Positions 41,848-51,459 are shown, numbered from the stretch's first letter. The stretch is DNA of 64,000 nucleotides from Limnocylindrus sp040397235 (GCA_040397235.1 JBBAWH010000002.1:124001-188000), one strand, 5' to 3'. Program-made: numbers and translations. Notes: generated by a model from the sequence alone, not told the origin.

Positions 41848-43573
41848 GTTGCGTCTCCTTTGGATCTTCGGCGCTCTCAGGTGCCACGCTCAATGAGGCG
41901 GGCGTCTCACTCACCGTAGAGGATGGGGGATCGGCACGTAGAACACTGCGAAGGCGGAGTGAAGTTTTCGCAACCTCACCGAGGAGGGCTGCGGCACGCC
42001 GACCGAAGCTCACGAGCGTGGCTGGTCCCGCCTCAGTTAGGGGAGCCTCAGGGACCTCCTCCTCAACCGCCTCGGGGTCGGCTGGGAAGGTGAGGGCGAA
42101 GCTCGTCCCCTCGCCAGGGAGGCTTTCCACCACGATGCGCCCAGCGTGCATGTCCACGATCGACTTCACGATCGCCAGGCCGAGGCCAGAGCCCGTGGCT
42201 CGGGCGGCCCGGCTCGCCGCCGCCAGGCCCTCGGTACCGCGGTAGAAGCGATCGAAGATGCGTGGCAGCTCGTCCGACGAGATGCCGACCCCCGTATCGC
42301 GGACGGTCACCGTCGCGGCCCCGGTTGAGAGGAGTTGTACCGAGACAAGGACGCTGCCGCCCCGCGTGGTGAACTTCAGCGCATTAGCGACGAGGTTGGC
42401 AACAGCATGCCCAACGAGCGCAGCGTCGTGTCGAACCAGCACCTTACGCGTCGGCACCCGCTCGTCGACCGCAACACCAGCCCGGCGTGCACCTGCCGCC
42501 GCCTGCTCGACGGCCAACTGCACACTGGCACGCATGTCGGCAACAAGGAATACAGGGCGTGCGATCCCCGCATCAAACCGCGAGAGCTCCAAAATGTTTG
42601 ACGTAAGTGAGTCCATTCGCTCAAGTTGTCGACCCGCCTCAACGAAAAGCCTCTTCCGTGTCACCTCATCAGTCGCTGAATCTTGCAGCAGGTCAACGAA
42701 TGCGCGCAAGGCGGCGAGCGGCGTGCGGAGCTCGTGTGAAACATCCGCGAGATGCTGCTGCCCCCGATCTCGTTCGCGGCGTAGCGCCTGCATTGATCCC
42801 TGCAGCCGATCAGCCATGAGATTAAACTGATTGAGCAGCGCCACCATCTCGTCGTTTGCTGCGACCTCAATGCCGGTAGGGACGCGAGCAGAGAGATCAC
42901 CATCACTAATCGCTGATGCCGTTTCAGAGAGAAGCTGTACGGGCTTTGCGAATCTTGCTGCAGCGATTGTAGAGATGATGATGGCGACAATCATTGCGAG
43001 GATGCCGACAAAGGTAATCGTGCCGGTGATTCCCGCCACGCGCCATTCACGGGTGGTAAGTGGCGAGATCAGCGTGACCTCAATACCAATCGACGAAGGC
43101 GCGCCGCCAATGATCACGACGCTCGGCTCAAGCTGAATTAAGTCACGCTCCTCGCCAGGCTCTAATACGGCCCCGTCAGAGCTAATCAAGAACTCCGATT
43201 CAGCTGCAGGAGAGAAGCGCTCCCTATCTGGATTCCATGTGCCAAATCGAACGCGCACGTCAGCACGGGCGATGCCAAGTGCGAGCTGCTGCAACTCTGG
43301 ATCCTGCAACAAGAAGCGCTCACGTACCTTGTCGTTGAGCTGCCCTTTGCTATCAATAATGTCATCAGTCCCTGCAACGCTCTGCGCGAGGCTGCGGACG
43401 GCGCTTGACACGGCCGATGTTCGAGCCGCCTGTGCCGCGCGCTCTTGTGTCTCGAACTCTTGTGAGACGCGGTCAACAACAAGATAGGCAGAGAGCACGA
43501 GGGAGATCGCAACAATACCGAGGAAGGCGATGGTGAGGCGAGCGCGCAGCCCTCGGGGCGGTACGCCGTACAA
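41840..43573 (-). CDS. Sensor histidine kinase (envelope-stress type)
   Basis: 577 residues with two membrane helices (about 12-32 and 182-205) around a 150-residue extracytoplasmic sensor, a HAMP domain, the HisKA box DVSHELRTPLAALR with H280, and HATPase_c motifs NLVANALKF, DTGVGIS and GSGLGLAIV. A 90-residue acidic/serine-rich tail follows. TTG at 43573 is the only plausible early start, 18 bases after the response-regulator stop. Confidence 0.9.
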   Translation of the reverse strand: MYGVPPRGLRARLTIAFLGIVAISLVLSAYLVVDRVSQEFETQERAAQAARTSAVSSAVRSLAQSVAGTDDIIDSKGQLNDKVRERFLLQDPELQQLALGIARADVRVRFGTWNPDRERFSPAAESEFLISSDGAVLEPGEERDLIQLEPSVVIIGGAPSSIGIEVTLISPLTTREWRVAGITGTITFVGILAMIVAIIISTIAAARFAKPVQLLSETASAISDGDLSARVPTGIEVAANDEMVALLNQFNLMADRLQGSMQALRRERDRGQQHLADVSHELRTPLAALRAFVDLLQDSATDEVTRKRLFVEAGRQLERMDSLTSNILELSRFDAGIARPVFLVADMRASVQLAVEQAAAGARRAGVAVDERVPTRKVLVRHDAALVGHAVANLVANALKFTTRGGSVLVSVQLLSTGAATVTVRDTGVGISSDELPRIFDRFYRGTEGLAAASRAARATGSGLGLAIVKSIVDMHAGRIVVESLPGEGTSFALTFPADPEAVEEEVPEAPLTEAGPATLVSFGRRAAALLGEVAKTSLRLRSVLRADPPSSTVSETPASLSVAPESAEDPKETQRG

Positions 43574-43590
43574 GGAGTCGGTAAGCGGGC

Positions 43591-44319
43591 TCAGGTGCCG
43601 CTCCGTTCGCCACGATCACTGCGGTCAGAGAAGCTGTACCCCACCCCGCGAACGGTCAACACGAAGCGTGGCTTGGCTGGATTCGGCTCAACCTTGTCGC
43701 GCAAGTGGCTGACGTGCACGTTGATCGTCTTCTCGTCACCTGCAATCGCCGCGTCGTAATCACGGACACGTTCAAGAAGGTCTCGACGGCCAAAGACGCG
43801 CCCCGGCTTCTCGGCAAGGATGCGCAGAATTTCAAACTCCGTTGGGGTGAGGGTGATGCGTGCGCCACCACGTGTGACCCTGCGGCGCTCAAGGTCAATC
43901 ACCAGATCTGCAGCCCGAATGACACGCCCGCCCATCGCATCGGCGAGGTCACCGTAGGCACGGCGTAGATGTGACTTCACCCGGGTCAGCAGTTCGCGAA
44001 CGCGGAAGGGCTTCGTCATGTAGTCGTCGGCGCCAAGCTCAAGGCCGAGGATCGTGTCGACCTCCTCATCGCGGGCGGTCAGGATGATAACGGGGGCCTT
44101 GGAGCCCCCAGCGCGCAGTCGGCGCAGGAGCTCAAAGCCGTCGATCCCAGGGAGGCGCACGTCAAGGATGAGTAGGTCGGGAGCCTGCTTCATGCCTATC
44201 TCGAGGCCCTTGTCGCCGGTCGAGGCCATGAGCGGCAGGTAACCCTCGCCCTTCAGCGCCACCTCAAGGGCGAGCGCGACGGCTGGATCGTCTTCAACAA
44301 CAAGGATCGTGGCTGCCAT
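43591..44319 (-). CDS. OmpR/PhoB-family response regulator
   Basis: 242 residues. Receiver domain with acidic pocket ED (10-11), phosphoacceptor D53 (LLILDVRLPG) and K103 region (MTKPFRVREL), then a winged helix (TPTEFEILRILAEKPGRVF, INVHVSHLRDKVE). It heads the RR-HK-HtrA operon. TAGCAT ends six bases before ATG, leaderless type. Divergent from malic enzyme. Confidence 0.93.
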   Translation of the reverse strand: MAATILVVEDDPAVALALEVALKGEGYLPLMASTGDKGLEIGMKQAPDLLILDVRLPGIDGFELLRRLRAGGSKAPVIILTARDEEVDTILGLELGADDYMTKPFRVRELLTRVKSHLRRAYGDLADAMGGRVIRAADLVIDLERRRVTRGGARITLTPTEFEILRILAEKPGRVFGRRDLLERVRDYDAAIAGDEKTINVHVSHLRDKVEPNPAKPRFVLTVRGVGYSFSDRSDRGERSGT

Positions 44320-44325
44320 GCGCCG

Positions 44326-44331
44326 ATGCTA
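44326..44331 (-). promoter_or_regulatory. -10 element of the RR-HK-HtrA operon
   Basis: TAGCAT on the minus strand, six bases before ATG 44319. Confidence 0.5.
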
Positions 44332-44346
44332 CACCCCTGACGAGGC

Positions 44347-44352
44347 TATCCT
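44347..44352 (+). promoter_or_regulatory. -10 element of the malic enzyme gene
   Basis: TATCCT is followed by nine bases and ATG at 44362; no Shine-Dalgarno. Confidence 0.4.
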
Positions 44353-44361
44353 TCGTCTCAC

Positions 44362-46098
44362 ATGAGCACGCCAAGCGCCCCCCAGGTGATGAACGGCAAC
44401 CTAACGCCCGCCGCCACCCTCGCGGTGAAGGAACGCGGCAAGGCCCTCCTGAGCCGACCCACCCTGAATAAGGACACCGCCTTCAGCCGTGAGGAGCGCC
44501 GCCTCCTCGGGCTCGATGGCCTCCTCCCCGCGTCGATCCTGACCCTTGAGGACCAGGTCGCCGTGGAGCTGGTCAAGATCCGCCGGAAGCAGGACCCACT
44601 CGAGCGCTACATCGGCCTCGCTGCGCTCCAAGATCGCAACGAGACGCTCTTCTATCGCCTCCTTGTTGAGAACGTCGAAGAGTTCCTGCCGATCGTCTAC
44701 ACGCCAACTGTCGGCGAGGCGTGCAAGCGCTGGAGTCAAATCTGGCGTCGCGCACGCGGCGCATGGATCACGCCCGAGGATGCATCGCGAATTCCTGAGC
44801 TGCTGCGCAATGCATCTGGTGGCGCAGAGATTCGCCTGATCGTTGTCACCGACAACGAGCGCATCCTTGGCCTCGGCGATCTCGGCGTTGGTGGCATGGG
44901 AATCCCAATCGGCAAGCTCTCTCTCTACACCGCCGCCGCGGGGATTCAGCCAACGTGGGCACTCCCAGTCTCGCTCGACGTTGGCACCGACAACAGCGAA
45001 CTGATCGCTGACCCAAATTATCTCGGTCGCCGAACGCCGCGACTTCGCGGCGCCGAGTACGACGCATTCGTGGAGAGCTTCGTCCACGGTGTCCAGGCGG
45101 CATTCCCTGGCTGCGTCATTCAGTGGGAAGACTTCAAGCAGCAGAATGCGATCCGAATTCTTGAGCGCTACCGAAACAGCGTCCCTTCATTCAATGATGA
45201 CATTCAAGGTACCGGCGCCGTTGCGCTCGCCGGCATCATCGCGGCAATCGTCGCTGGTGGCGGATCTGGTACGGGCAAGATTGAAGATCAGCGGATTCTC
45301 TTCTACGGTGCTGGCGCTGCAACGCTCGGCATTGCGCGACTCTTGCGCCACACGCTGGCCGCTGCCGGCCTGCAGGGAGCCGCACTCGATACCGCGATCA
45401 TCGCCCTCGACTCAAAGGGCGTCGTACACGAAGGGCGCGCCGAGCTGGGTGACGGGAAGAGCGAGCTGGCACTCTCAAGCGCTGCAGTTGCTGCACTCGG
45501 CATTGGCAACCTGCTGGATGCAGGGCTTGTTGATGTAATCAGTCAAGTGAAGCCAACGATCTTGATCGGCACGAGTGGTCAGGCCGGAGAGTTCACAGAG
45601 TCGGCGATTCGCGCGATGGCGGCGGGCGCCGCAGCGCCGTTGATTTGGCCGCTCTCAAACCCCACATCATGTGCCGAGGCGACGCCGAGCGACATCTTTG
45701 CCTGGAGCGACGGTCACGCTGTGGTTGCAACCGGCTCACCATTCGATCCAGTGATGGTCGGTGGCACATCGAGAACGATTAGCCAGGCGAACAATGTCTA
45801 CATTTTCCCAGGTGTTGGCCTCGCGGCGATTGCTGGGCGATTCAAATCCATCCCTGATGAAGCCTTCACTGTTGCGGCGAAGACCCTTGCAGCGTTGACG
45901 GCGCAGAGTGCGCCTGCTGGCGGCGCGCTCTATCCACCTCTTGCGGACCTGCGCTCCATTAGTCGCGCCATCGCCATTGCGGTGATTGAGGCGGGCGCAG
46001 CGGCGGGCTGGGCCTCGGCGGCTGACGGGGCGCGTGCCGCTGACCTTGTTGACGGGGCGATGTGGAGCCCGAACTACCGCACCTACGTTCCCGCCTAA
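44362..46098 (+). CDS. Malic enzyme (SfcA/MaeA-like, large form)
   Basis: 578 residues, the large malic enzyme family. The tyrosine motif is in LPIVYTPTVGEAC, the catalytic lysine and metal ligand region in GGMGIPIGKLSLYTAAAGI, then QWEDFKQQNA, FNDDIQGTGAVALAGI and the NAD Rossmann stretch ILFYGAGAATLGIARL. It decarboxylates malate to pyruvate and makes NADH or NADPH. The pnt transhydrogenase genes follow 26 bases later, so reducing equivalents could be converted to NADPH. Confidence 0.92.
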   Translation: MSTPSAPQVMNGNLTPAATLAVKERGKALLSRPTLNKDTAFSREERRLLGLDGLLPASILTLEDQVAVELVKIRRKQDPLERYIGLAALQDRNETLFYRLLVENVEEFLPIVYTPTVGEACKRWSQIWRRARGAWITPEDASRIPELLRNASGGAEIRLIVVTDNERILGLGDLGVGGMGIPIGKLSLYTAAAGIQPTWALPVSLDVGTDNSELIADPNYLGRRTPRLRGAEYDAFVESFVHGVQAAFPGCVIQWEDFKQQNAIRILERYRNSVPSFNDDIQGTGAVALAGIIAAIVAGGGSGTGKIEDQRILFYGAGAATLGIARLLRHTLAAAGLQGAALDTAIIALDSKGVVHEGRAELGDGKSELALSSAAVAALGIGNLLDAGLVDVISQVKPTILIGTSGQAGEFTESAIRAMAAGAAAPLIWPLSNPTSCAEATPSDIFAWSDGHAVVATGSPFDPVMVGGTSRTISQANNVYIFPGVGLAAIAGRFKSIPDEAFTVAAKTLAALTAQSAPAGGALYPPLADLRSISRAIAIAVIEAGAAAGWASAADGARAADLVDGAMWSPNYRTYVPA

Positions 46099-46124
46099 AC
46101 TACCGAAGAGCGAAAGGAGGGGTC

Positions 46125-47237
46125 ATGCGAATCGGCGTCTTGCGCGAAACAGCCTCAGGCGAGCGACGCGTTGCCCTCGTTCCCGATGCCGTCACCAAGC
46201 TGGTGGCGGCTGGCCACCAGATCGTTGTGCAGCGAGGCGCTGGCGAGGCGGCCGGGTTCCTTGACGCCGTCTACGAGAAGGCGGGAGCCACGCTCGCCGC
46301 TGACGCCGCCGCCCTTTGTGGCGGTAACCCCGAGATCATCGTGAAGGTGCGCAAGCCGAGCAGCGCCGAGGCGGCACTACTACCGAAGGGCTCCACCCTC
46401 GTCGCCCTCTTGACCCCTGGCTCCAACGACGACCTTCTGCCAGCGCTTAAGGAGCGCGGCCTTACCGCCCTTGCACTCGAGCTGGTGCCGCGCATCAGCC
46501 GCGCGCAGTCGATGGACGTGCTCTCCTCGCAGAGCGGCGTCGCTGGCTATAAGGCGGTGCTGGTTGGCGCGAGCGCACTCGACAAGTTCCTGCCGATGTT
46601 GACCACGGCAGCTGGAAGCATCGCCCCAGCAAAAGCATTTGTGCTTGGCGCCGGCGTCGCCGGCCTCCAGGCCATTGCCACGGCGCGACGCCTTGGTGCG
46701 GTGGTGAGCGCCTTCGACGTGCGATCCGCCGCTGGTGAGCAGGTGCGCTCGCTCGGCGCACAGTTCGTCGAGCCCGCAGCGAAGGCCGAGGGGACGGGCG
46801 GCTACGCCCGCGCACAGACCGAGGACGAGGCGGCCCAGAACGCCGCGATCATCGCCGACCACATCAAGAGCCAGGACCTGGTGCTGACGACCGCGCTGAT
46901 CCCTGGGCGCAAGGCGCCGATTCTCGTGACTGATGCGATGCTTGCCAGCATGCGACCAGGATCCGTTGTGCTCGACCTCGCCGCCGAATCGGGCGGCAAC
47001 GTTGAGGGTTCCGTTCCGGGCGAGACGGTGGTGCGCCACGGCGTGCAGCTGATCGGCGTCGCCAATATCGCCACGTCGGTTCCACTCCACGCCAGCCAGA
47101 TGTTCTCCACCAATGTGCGCACACTCCTGACGCACCTGAGCGGCGAAAATGGCGCGCTGACCGTGAACGCCGCTGACGAAATCACCGGGCCGATGCTTGT
47201 GGTGCATAACGGCGCTATGCCGGTGAAGACGTCATGA
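46125..47237 (+). CDS. pntAA: Proton-translocating transhydrogenase subunit alpha, part 1 (NAD-binding)
   Basis: 370 residues matching the soluble domain I: MRIGVLRETASGERRVALVP, NAD loop GAGVAGLQAIATARRLGAVV, and TTALIPGRKAPILV. It carries hydride from NADH in three-subunit transhydrogenases. AAAGGAGG precedes the ATG. Stop overlaps pntAB (ATGA). Confidence 0.95.
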   Translation: MRIGVLRETASGERRVALVPDAVTKLVAAGHQIVVQRGAGEAAGFLDAVYEKAGATLAADAAALCGGNPEIIVKVRKPSSAEAALLPKGSTLVALLTPGSNDDLLPALKERGLTALALELVPRISRAQSMDVLSSQSGVAGYKAVLVGASALDKFLPMLTTAAGSIAPAKAFVLGAGVAGLQAIATARRLGAVVSAFDVRSAAGEQVRSLGAQFVEPAAKAEGTGGYARAQTEDEAAQNAAIIADHIKSQDLVLTTALIPGRKAPILVTDAMLASMRPGSVVLDLAAESGGNVEGSVPGETVVRHGVQLIGVANIATSVPLHASQMFSTNVRTLLTHLSGENGALTVNAADEITGPMLVVHNGAMPVKTS

Positions 47238-47617
47238 CCGCGCTGTTGACTGCCCTCGGTGCCGCCGCCGCCATTATCGCGGCGACGTCCGGAGGAGCCC
47301 CGACCGCAGCAGTGTCAACGACGCTGATCGATGCGCAGATTGTGGAGGTCTACGTCTTCCTCCTCGCCGCGTTCATCGGCTTCCAGATCATCACTAAGGT
47401 GCCACCACTTCTACACACGCCGCTCATGGCGGCCACAAATGCGATCTCGGCGATCAGCCTCGTTGCCAGCATCGTGATCGCTGGCGCTGAGCGACCACTC
47501 TTCATCAACATCATGGGTGCGGTTGCGGTTGCCGCCGCAACGATCAACGTGGTCGGCGGATTCGTCATCACCGACCGCATGCTGAAAATGTTCAAGAAGA
47601 CTGAGGGGCCGAAGTGA
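47234..47617 (+). CDS. pntAB: Transhydrogenase subunit alpha, part 2 (membrane)
   Basis: 127 residues, mostly hydrophobic with the conserved VYVFLLAAFIGFQIITKVPP and HTPLMAATNAISAIS helices of the PntA membrane part. As in Rhodospirillum rubrum, the alpha chain is split. Overlaps both neighbours. Confidence 0.93.
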   Translation: MTALLTALGAAAAIIAATSGGAPTAAVSTTLIDAQIVEVYVFLLAAFIGFQIITKVPPLLHTPLMAATNAISAISLVASIVIAGAERPLFINIMGAVAVAAATINVVGGFVITDRMLKMFKKTEGPK

Positions 47618-49038
47618 TCGACCAGCAGATCGGCGCACTCTTCGTGCAGGTAGCCTACATCGGCGCCTCTGCTGCGTTCATCCTCGGCCTCCGCGGCCTG
47701 ACGAAGCCTGACACCGCACGCCGCGGTATGCAGCTCGCCGCATTCGGCATGCTGCTCGCCATCATCGGCACCCTGTTGAACCACGAGATCGTGAGCTACC
47801 AGTTCATCATCATCGGCCTCGTTGTTGGTAGCGCGATCGGTTTGCCAATGGGTCTCCTCGTGCCGATGACCGCCATGCCGCAGCGCATCGCCATCAGCCA
47901 CATGTTCGGTGCCCTGGCGGTGACACTCGTCGGGATCGCTGAGTTCTTGCACTACCGAGACGTTCCAGGCGGCCCTGGTGTGGTCAAGATGATCGCCCTT
48001 GGATTCGAGACGCTCTTTGGCGCCCTCACCATCACGGGTTCCTTCATGGCGTTCGGCAAGCTACAGGGCTTCATTACCGGTCAGCCGATCACCTTCCCTG
48101 GCCAGAAGCTGATCAATGCCGCCGTCTTCTTTGGCGCGGTTGGGCTCTACGTGGCGTTGGTGGTCACACAGTCAGGCGGCTCAACCGGCGACTCTGGGCT
48201 GCTCATGTTTGCCGTCATGACGGTGCTCGCCCTCGTCATCGGCGTCACCCTCGTGCTGCCAATCGGCGGTGCCGATATGCCCGTGGTTGTCTCGCTCCTG
48301 AACTCGTATGCGGGTCTTGCCGCGAGCGCCACCGGTTTCGCCATCGGCAACAACATCTTGATCGTGGCAGGCGCCCTTGACGGTGCCAGCGGATTCATTC
48401 TCTCGATCCTTATGTCGAAGGCGATGAACCGCTCATTCGCCAACGTGCTCTTCGGTGCGTTCGGTGGCGAGAAGGCGGCAGCCTCTGCAAAGAGTGCTGA
48501 GGGCCTCACAACGCGCAGCGTCACGCCAGAAGATGCCGCAATGCGTATCGGCTACGCCCGTAACGTCATTATCGTTCCTGGCTACGGCATGGCGGTGGCG
48601 CAAGCCCAGCACGCTGTACGAGAGCTTGCCGAGCTGATCGAGAAGCGCGGCGGTCGTGTGCGCTTCGCCATCCACCCAGTCGCCGGGCGCATGCCGGGGC
48701 ACATGAACGTGCTGCTCGCCGAGGCGAACGTGCCGTACGACCACCTCTTCGACCTTGATGAGATCAATGAAGAGTTCCATGCCTGTGACGTTGCCCTGGT
48801 GCTCGGCGCGAACGACGTGACGAACCCTGCCGCCAAGAACGATCCAGGCTCACCGATCTACGGCATGCCGATCCTCAACGTGCAGGATGCCGAGCAGGTC
48901 ATTGTGGTGAAGCGCGGCATGGCGACCGGCTTCGCGGGCATCGAGAACGAGCTCTTCTACCTCGACAAGACGTCGATGCTCTTCGGCGATGCCAAGAGCG
49001 TCCTCTCTCAGGTCGTCACCGAAGTGAAGGGGCTCTAG
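47614..49038 (+). CDS. pntB: Transhydrogenase subunit beta (membrane and NADP-binding)
   Basis: 474 residues: eight to nine helices, then the NADP domain III with IVPGYGMAVAQAQHAV, FAIHPVAGRMPGHMNVLLAEA, LVLGANDVTNPAA and VVKRGMATGFAGIENELF. Couples hydride transfer from NADH to NADP with proton flow. GTG start overlaps pntAB. Confidence 0.96.
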   Translation: MIDQQIGALFVQVAYIGASAAFILGLRGLTKPDTARRGMQLAAFGMLLAIIGTLLNHEIVSYQFIIIGLVVGSAIGLPMGLLVPMTAMPQRIAISHMFGALAVTLVGIAEFLHYRDVPGGPGVVKMIALGFETLFGALTITGSFMAFGKLQGFITGQPITFPGQKLINAAVFFGAVGLYVALVVTQSGGSTGDSGLLMFAVMTVLALVIGVTLVLPIGGADMPVVVSLLNSYAGLAASATGFAIGNNILIVAGALDGASGFILSILMSKAMNRSFANVLFGAFGGEKAAASAKSAEGLTTRSVTPEDAAMRIGYARNVIIVPGYGMAVAQAQHAVRELAELIEKRGGRVRFAIHPVAGRMPGHMNVLLAEANVPYDHLFDLDEINEEFHACDVALVLGANDVTNPAAKNDPGSPIYGMPILNVQDAEQVIVVKRGMATGFAGIENELFYLDKTSMLFGDAKSVLSQVVTEVKGL

Positions 49039-49044
49039 GCGCCA

Positions 49045-49722
49045 GTGGAGTTGAGCCCCTACGCACGAGCGGTCAGCACCGTCGCCTTGGCGGCGACCGC
49101 CTTCTTCACCCTCACCGCCTTCCAAACACTCCCGGTCGACGCCGTCTTGGCGATCCACTGGAACATCAACGGCATCGCCGACGGCTTCGCTGGGCGAGAG
49201 GCACTCCTGATCGTTCCCGTGACAACGGCGCTTGTGGGCGGGCTGCTCTGGCTCGCGGTGCGCTACGACCCGAAGCGCGCCAACATCGCCCGCAGCAGTG
49301 AAGCCCTCGGCGCTGTGGTCGTCGCACTCTCGCTGCTGGTTGCCGTCGTGCAGTCGGCAATCATCAACTCGGGATTCGGTGAGGCGGCGCGACTCGATCG
49401 CGAGGTGCCAATCGCCGCCGGCGCCTTCATTGCCATCCTTGGCTACGCCATGCCGAACATTCGCCAGAACTACACCATCGGCGTACGCCTCCCCTGGACC
49501 ATCGAGAGCGAGCCCGCCTGGGATGCATCGCACCGATTCATCGGCGGCATCTGGATCCTTGTGGGCACGGTGACGGCGCTCCTTGGACTCCTCGCGCTCA
49601 GCGAGGCGGCAATCGCCACCCTCTTGGTCGGCTTGGCACTGAGCGTGGCCGGCACCGTCTTCGTTGCCTATCGCGTCTGGAGCCGCGGGCTGAGGTCTTC
49701 GCGCACAAAGCACCGCGCGTGA
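49045..49722 (+). CDS. SdpI/DUF1648-like membrane protein
   Basis: 225 residues, six helices. The DUF1648 segment (LPVDAVLAIHWNINGIADGF) and the SdpI-type segment (NYTIGVRLPWTIESEPAWDASHRFIGGIW, split at the membrane edge) match the SdpI family, which includes immunity and signalling proteins, though most members are uncharacterised. GTG start six bases after pntB. Its stop overlaps the next gene (GTGA). Confidence 0.8.
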   Translation: MELSPYARAVSTVALAATAFFTLTAFQTLPVDAVLAIHWNINGIADGFAGREALLIVPVTTALVGGLLWLAVRYDPKRANIARSSEALGAVVVALSLLVAVVQSAIINSGFGEAARLDREVPIAAGAFIAILGYAMPNIRQNYTIGVRLPWTIESEPAWDASHRFIGGIWILVGTVTALLGLLALSEAAIATLLVGLALSVAGTVFVAYRVWSRGLRSSRTKHRA

Positions 49723-50477
49723 TCACCGTCGATCTCCCATCTACTGAGGCGCTCGCCGCAGCTTCGACAGCGTTCACCTTTGCCCTCGTCGGCGTTGGCA
49801 TACTGATCGTTGGCAGCGCAGTCGCTGCCGCCACCTGGGCGCGTTCACTGAATGGATGGGCGCTCGGTGGCGTCTCGTTCGTGTTGAGCCAGACCGCACA
49901 GGTCGTGACCCTCTTCTTGTTCGGACCACTGATCGCGGCGTTTGCCAGCGCCCCACTACAGGAGGTGAGCCGCGCGCTGATCCTCTCCACGGCCGCTCGG
50001 CGCGTGCGCGGTGAGAAACCGAGGGTGGCAGTTGGATTCGGACATGGCGCCATCGACCTACTGACAAGTTCACTGATTCCAACGCTCTCAGCGGTCATCA
50101 TTCTTGGCGGCATTAGAGACGGAAGCATCTTCGTTGGGTTGAGCGCCGAAGTTACCGATAAGGTGCGCGCGGTCGCGATCTTTCTGACCACCCAGAGCCT
50201 CTTCAACGCTGCGCTACTGATCGTTCAGGGTGCGCTAATGCTTGGCCTCCACGCGCTCCTTACGGCGATCGTGCTCCGCGTTGTAGTTCGCGGCGGCGGC
50301 GCAAGAACAATCGGCCGCGCGCTTCTTCTGCCTACCGCTATTCACACGCCGGTCGCCGTGGTGCGCACGCTCTTCCCGATGGCCACAATGCCAGTACTGC
50401 TTGGAGCGCTCCTCGTCGCTGCTCTCGTCTATCGACGGGGTCAGGGGGTTATGACGGAGGCGCCAGCGTCTCAGTAG
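49719..50477 (+). CDS. YhfC-like polytopic membrane protein
   Basis: 252 residues, seven to eight helices. APLQEVSRALIL and GFGHGAIDLL resemble the E-E-x3-R and G-x-G-H-G-x-x-E motifs of the YhfC (putative glutamic-type intramembrane peptidase) family, but the first glutamate is Gln and the last is Asp, so activity is uncertain. The 3' end overlaps the convergent VanY gene by 29 bp. Confidence 0.6.
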   Translation: MITVDLPSTEALAAASTAFTFALVGVGILIVGSAVAAATWARSLNGWALGGVSFVLSQTAQVVTLFLFGPLIAAFASAPLQEVSRALILSTAARRVRGEKPRVAVGFGHGAIDLLTSSLIPTLSAVIILGGIRDGSIFVGLSAEVTDKVRAVAIFLTTQSLFNAALLIVQGALMLGLHALLTAIVLRVVVRGGGARTIGRALLLPTAIHTPVAVVRTLFPMATMPVLLGALLVAALVYRRGQGVMTEAPASQ

Positions 50478-51459
50478 GAGATTCGGTTGGCGCATCGCTC
50501 GGCGGAACCGTCGGCGATTCGCTCGGCATCTCACTCGCGGGTGGCGTAGGGCTCGGGCTTGGCAACACATACCCCACTGGCGGTGTGAACGAATCACATG
50601 CGGGTCCGATCACACGCTCTCCGCTGTTCTGGCGGTTCCAAAAGAAGATGCGCGGGACCTGCGCGCTGCAGACGATCTCGTATGCGAGATCGTTGCCAAC
50701 ATAGCGCCAGTGCCACGCTTCAGCCCCATAGCAACTCAAGGCGACGTTCGCTGAGCCTGCTGGATACGAGCGGACAAATCCAAATCTGTAGGCGTTTGCA
50801 TTAAGCCACAGCGCGGTTGCCGATGTTGGGTATTGTGGGCTGCTCCAAGAGGCACCGGTAAGGCTCCCAAGATCAACCGTCGTGCCCAGCTGATGCTCAG
50901 AGTGCCCAGGAACGGCACTGTACTTGCGCGCCTGCTGCAACCCAGACTTGGCCACCCACTTTGCAAAGATTTGAACCTGCGCGGCATACGAGCGATAGGC
51001 TGAGAGAATTTTCAGCGAGATCTTGCTCACCCTCGCCTCGACGAACATTGCGCCGAGTGCATCGGCAGCCTCGCGCTTCAACAGGTAGCCGCCCTTGGGG
51101 TTCACCACGCCGAGCCAGGTGATGGCTACGAGGCTGGTCGGCTTGTAGCTCGACGAGAGGCGGTACATCGGGTCGAGCAGGGAGACCGCCCACTCGTTTT
51201 TGCGCCAGTGCATTGTCGTAACCGCTCCTTGGATGCCGATCGACGTGCGCGTGATGATGATCTTGCGCTTATTGATCTCCGAACAGACGGTGATCGGGGG
51301 CACCTCAACCGTTTGTGAGGTAATTCCCGCTGCCACAACCCCGCCTCCTGGAAGTGCGGCACCGAGGGCTGAGACCCCAAGAATTAGTGCGAGAAGAGGC
51401 GCGGCGCGCATCAGGTGCCGAGGGTGGTGAGCACGGTTCATGGGGATAGTTTGGCGCAT
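50449..51459 (-). CDS. VanY-type D-alanyl-D-alanine carboxypeptidase
   Basis: About 336 residues: signal sequence (LLALILGVSALGAALPGGGV), an unusual roughly 60-residue beta segment, then the peptidase M15B core (ILSAYRSYAAQVQIFAKWV, PGHSEHQLGTTVDLG with zinc ligands His and Asp, EAWHWRYV with catalytic Glu-x2-His). The C-terminal tail is Pro/Ser/Thr/Glu-rich, typical of a cell-wall linker. It trims peptidoglycan stems. Start is uncertain among ATGs at 51465, 51459 and 51441; 51459 has GGAG upstream. Confidence 0.88.
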   Translation of the reverse strand: MRQTIPMNRAHHPRHLMRAAPLLALILGVSALGAALPGGGVVAAGITSQTVEVPPITVCSEINKRKIIITRTSIGIQGAVTTMHWRKNEWAVSLLDPMYRLSSSYKPTSLVAITWLGVVNPKGGYLLKREAADALGAMFVEARVSKISLKILSAYRSYAAQVQIFAKWVAKSGLQQARKYSAVPGHSEHQLGTTVDLGSLTGASWSSPQYPTSATALWLNANAYRFGFVRSYPAGSANVALSCYGAEAWHWRYVGNDLAYEIVCSAQVPRIFFWNRQNSGERVIGPACDSFTPPVGYVLPSPSPTPPASEMPSESPTVPPSDAPTESPTETLAPPS

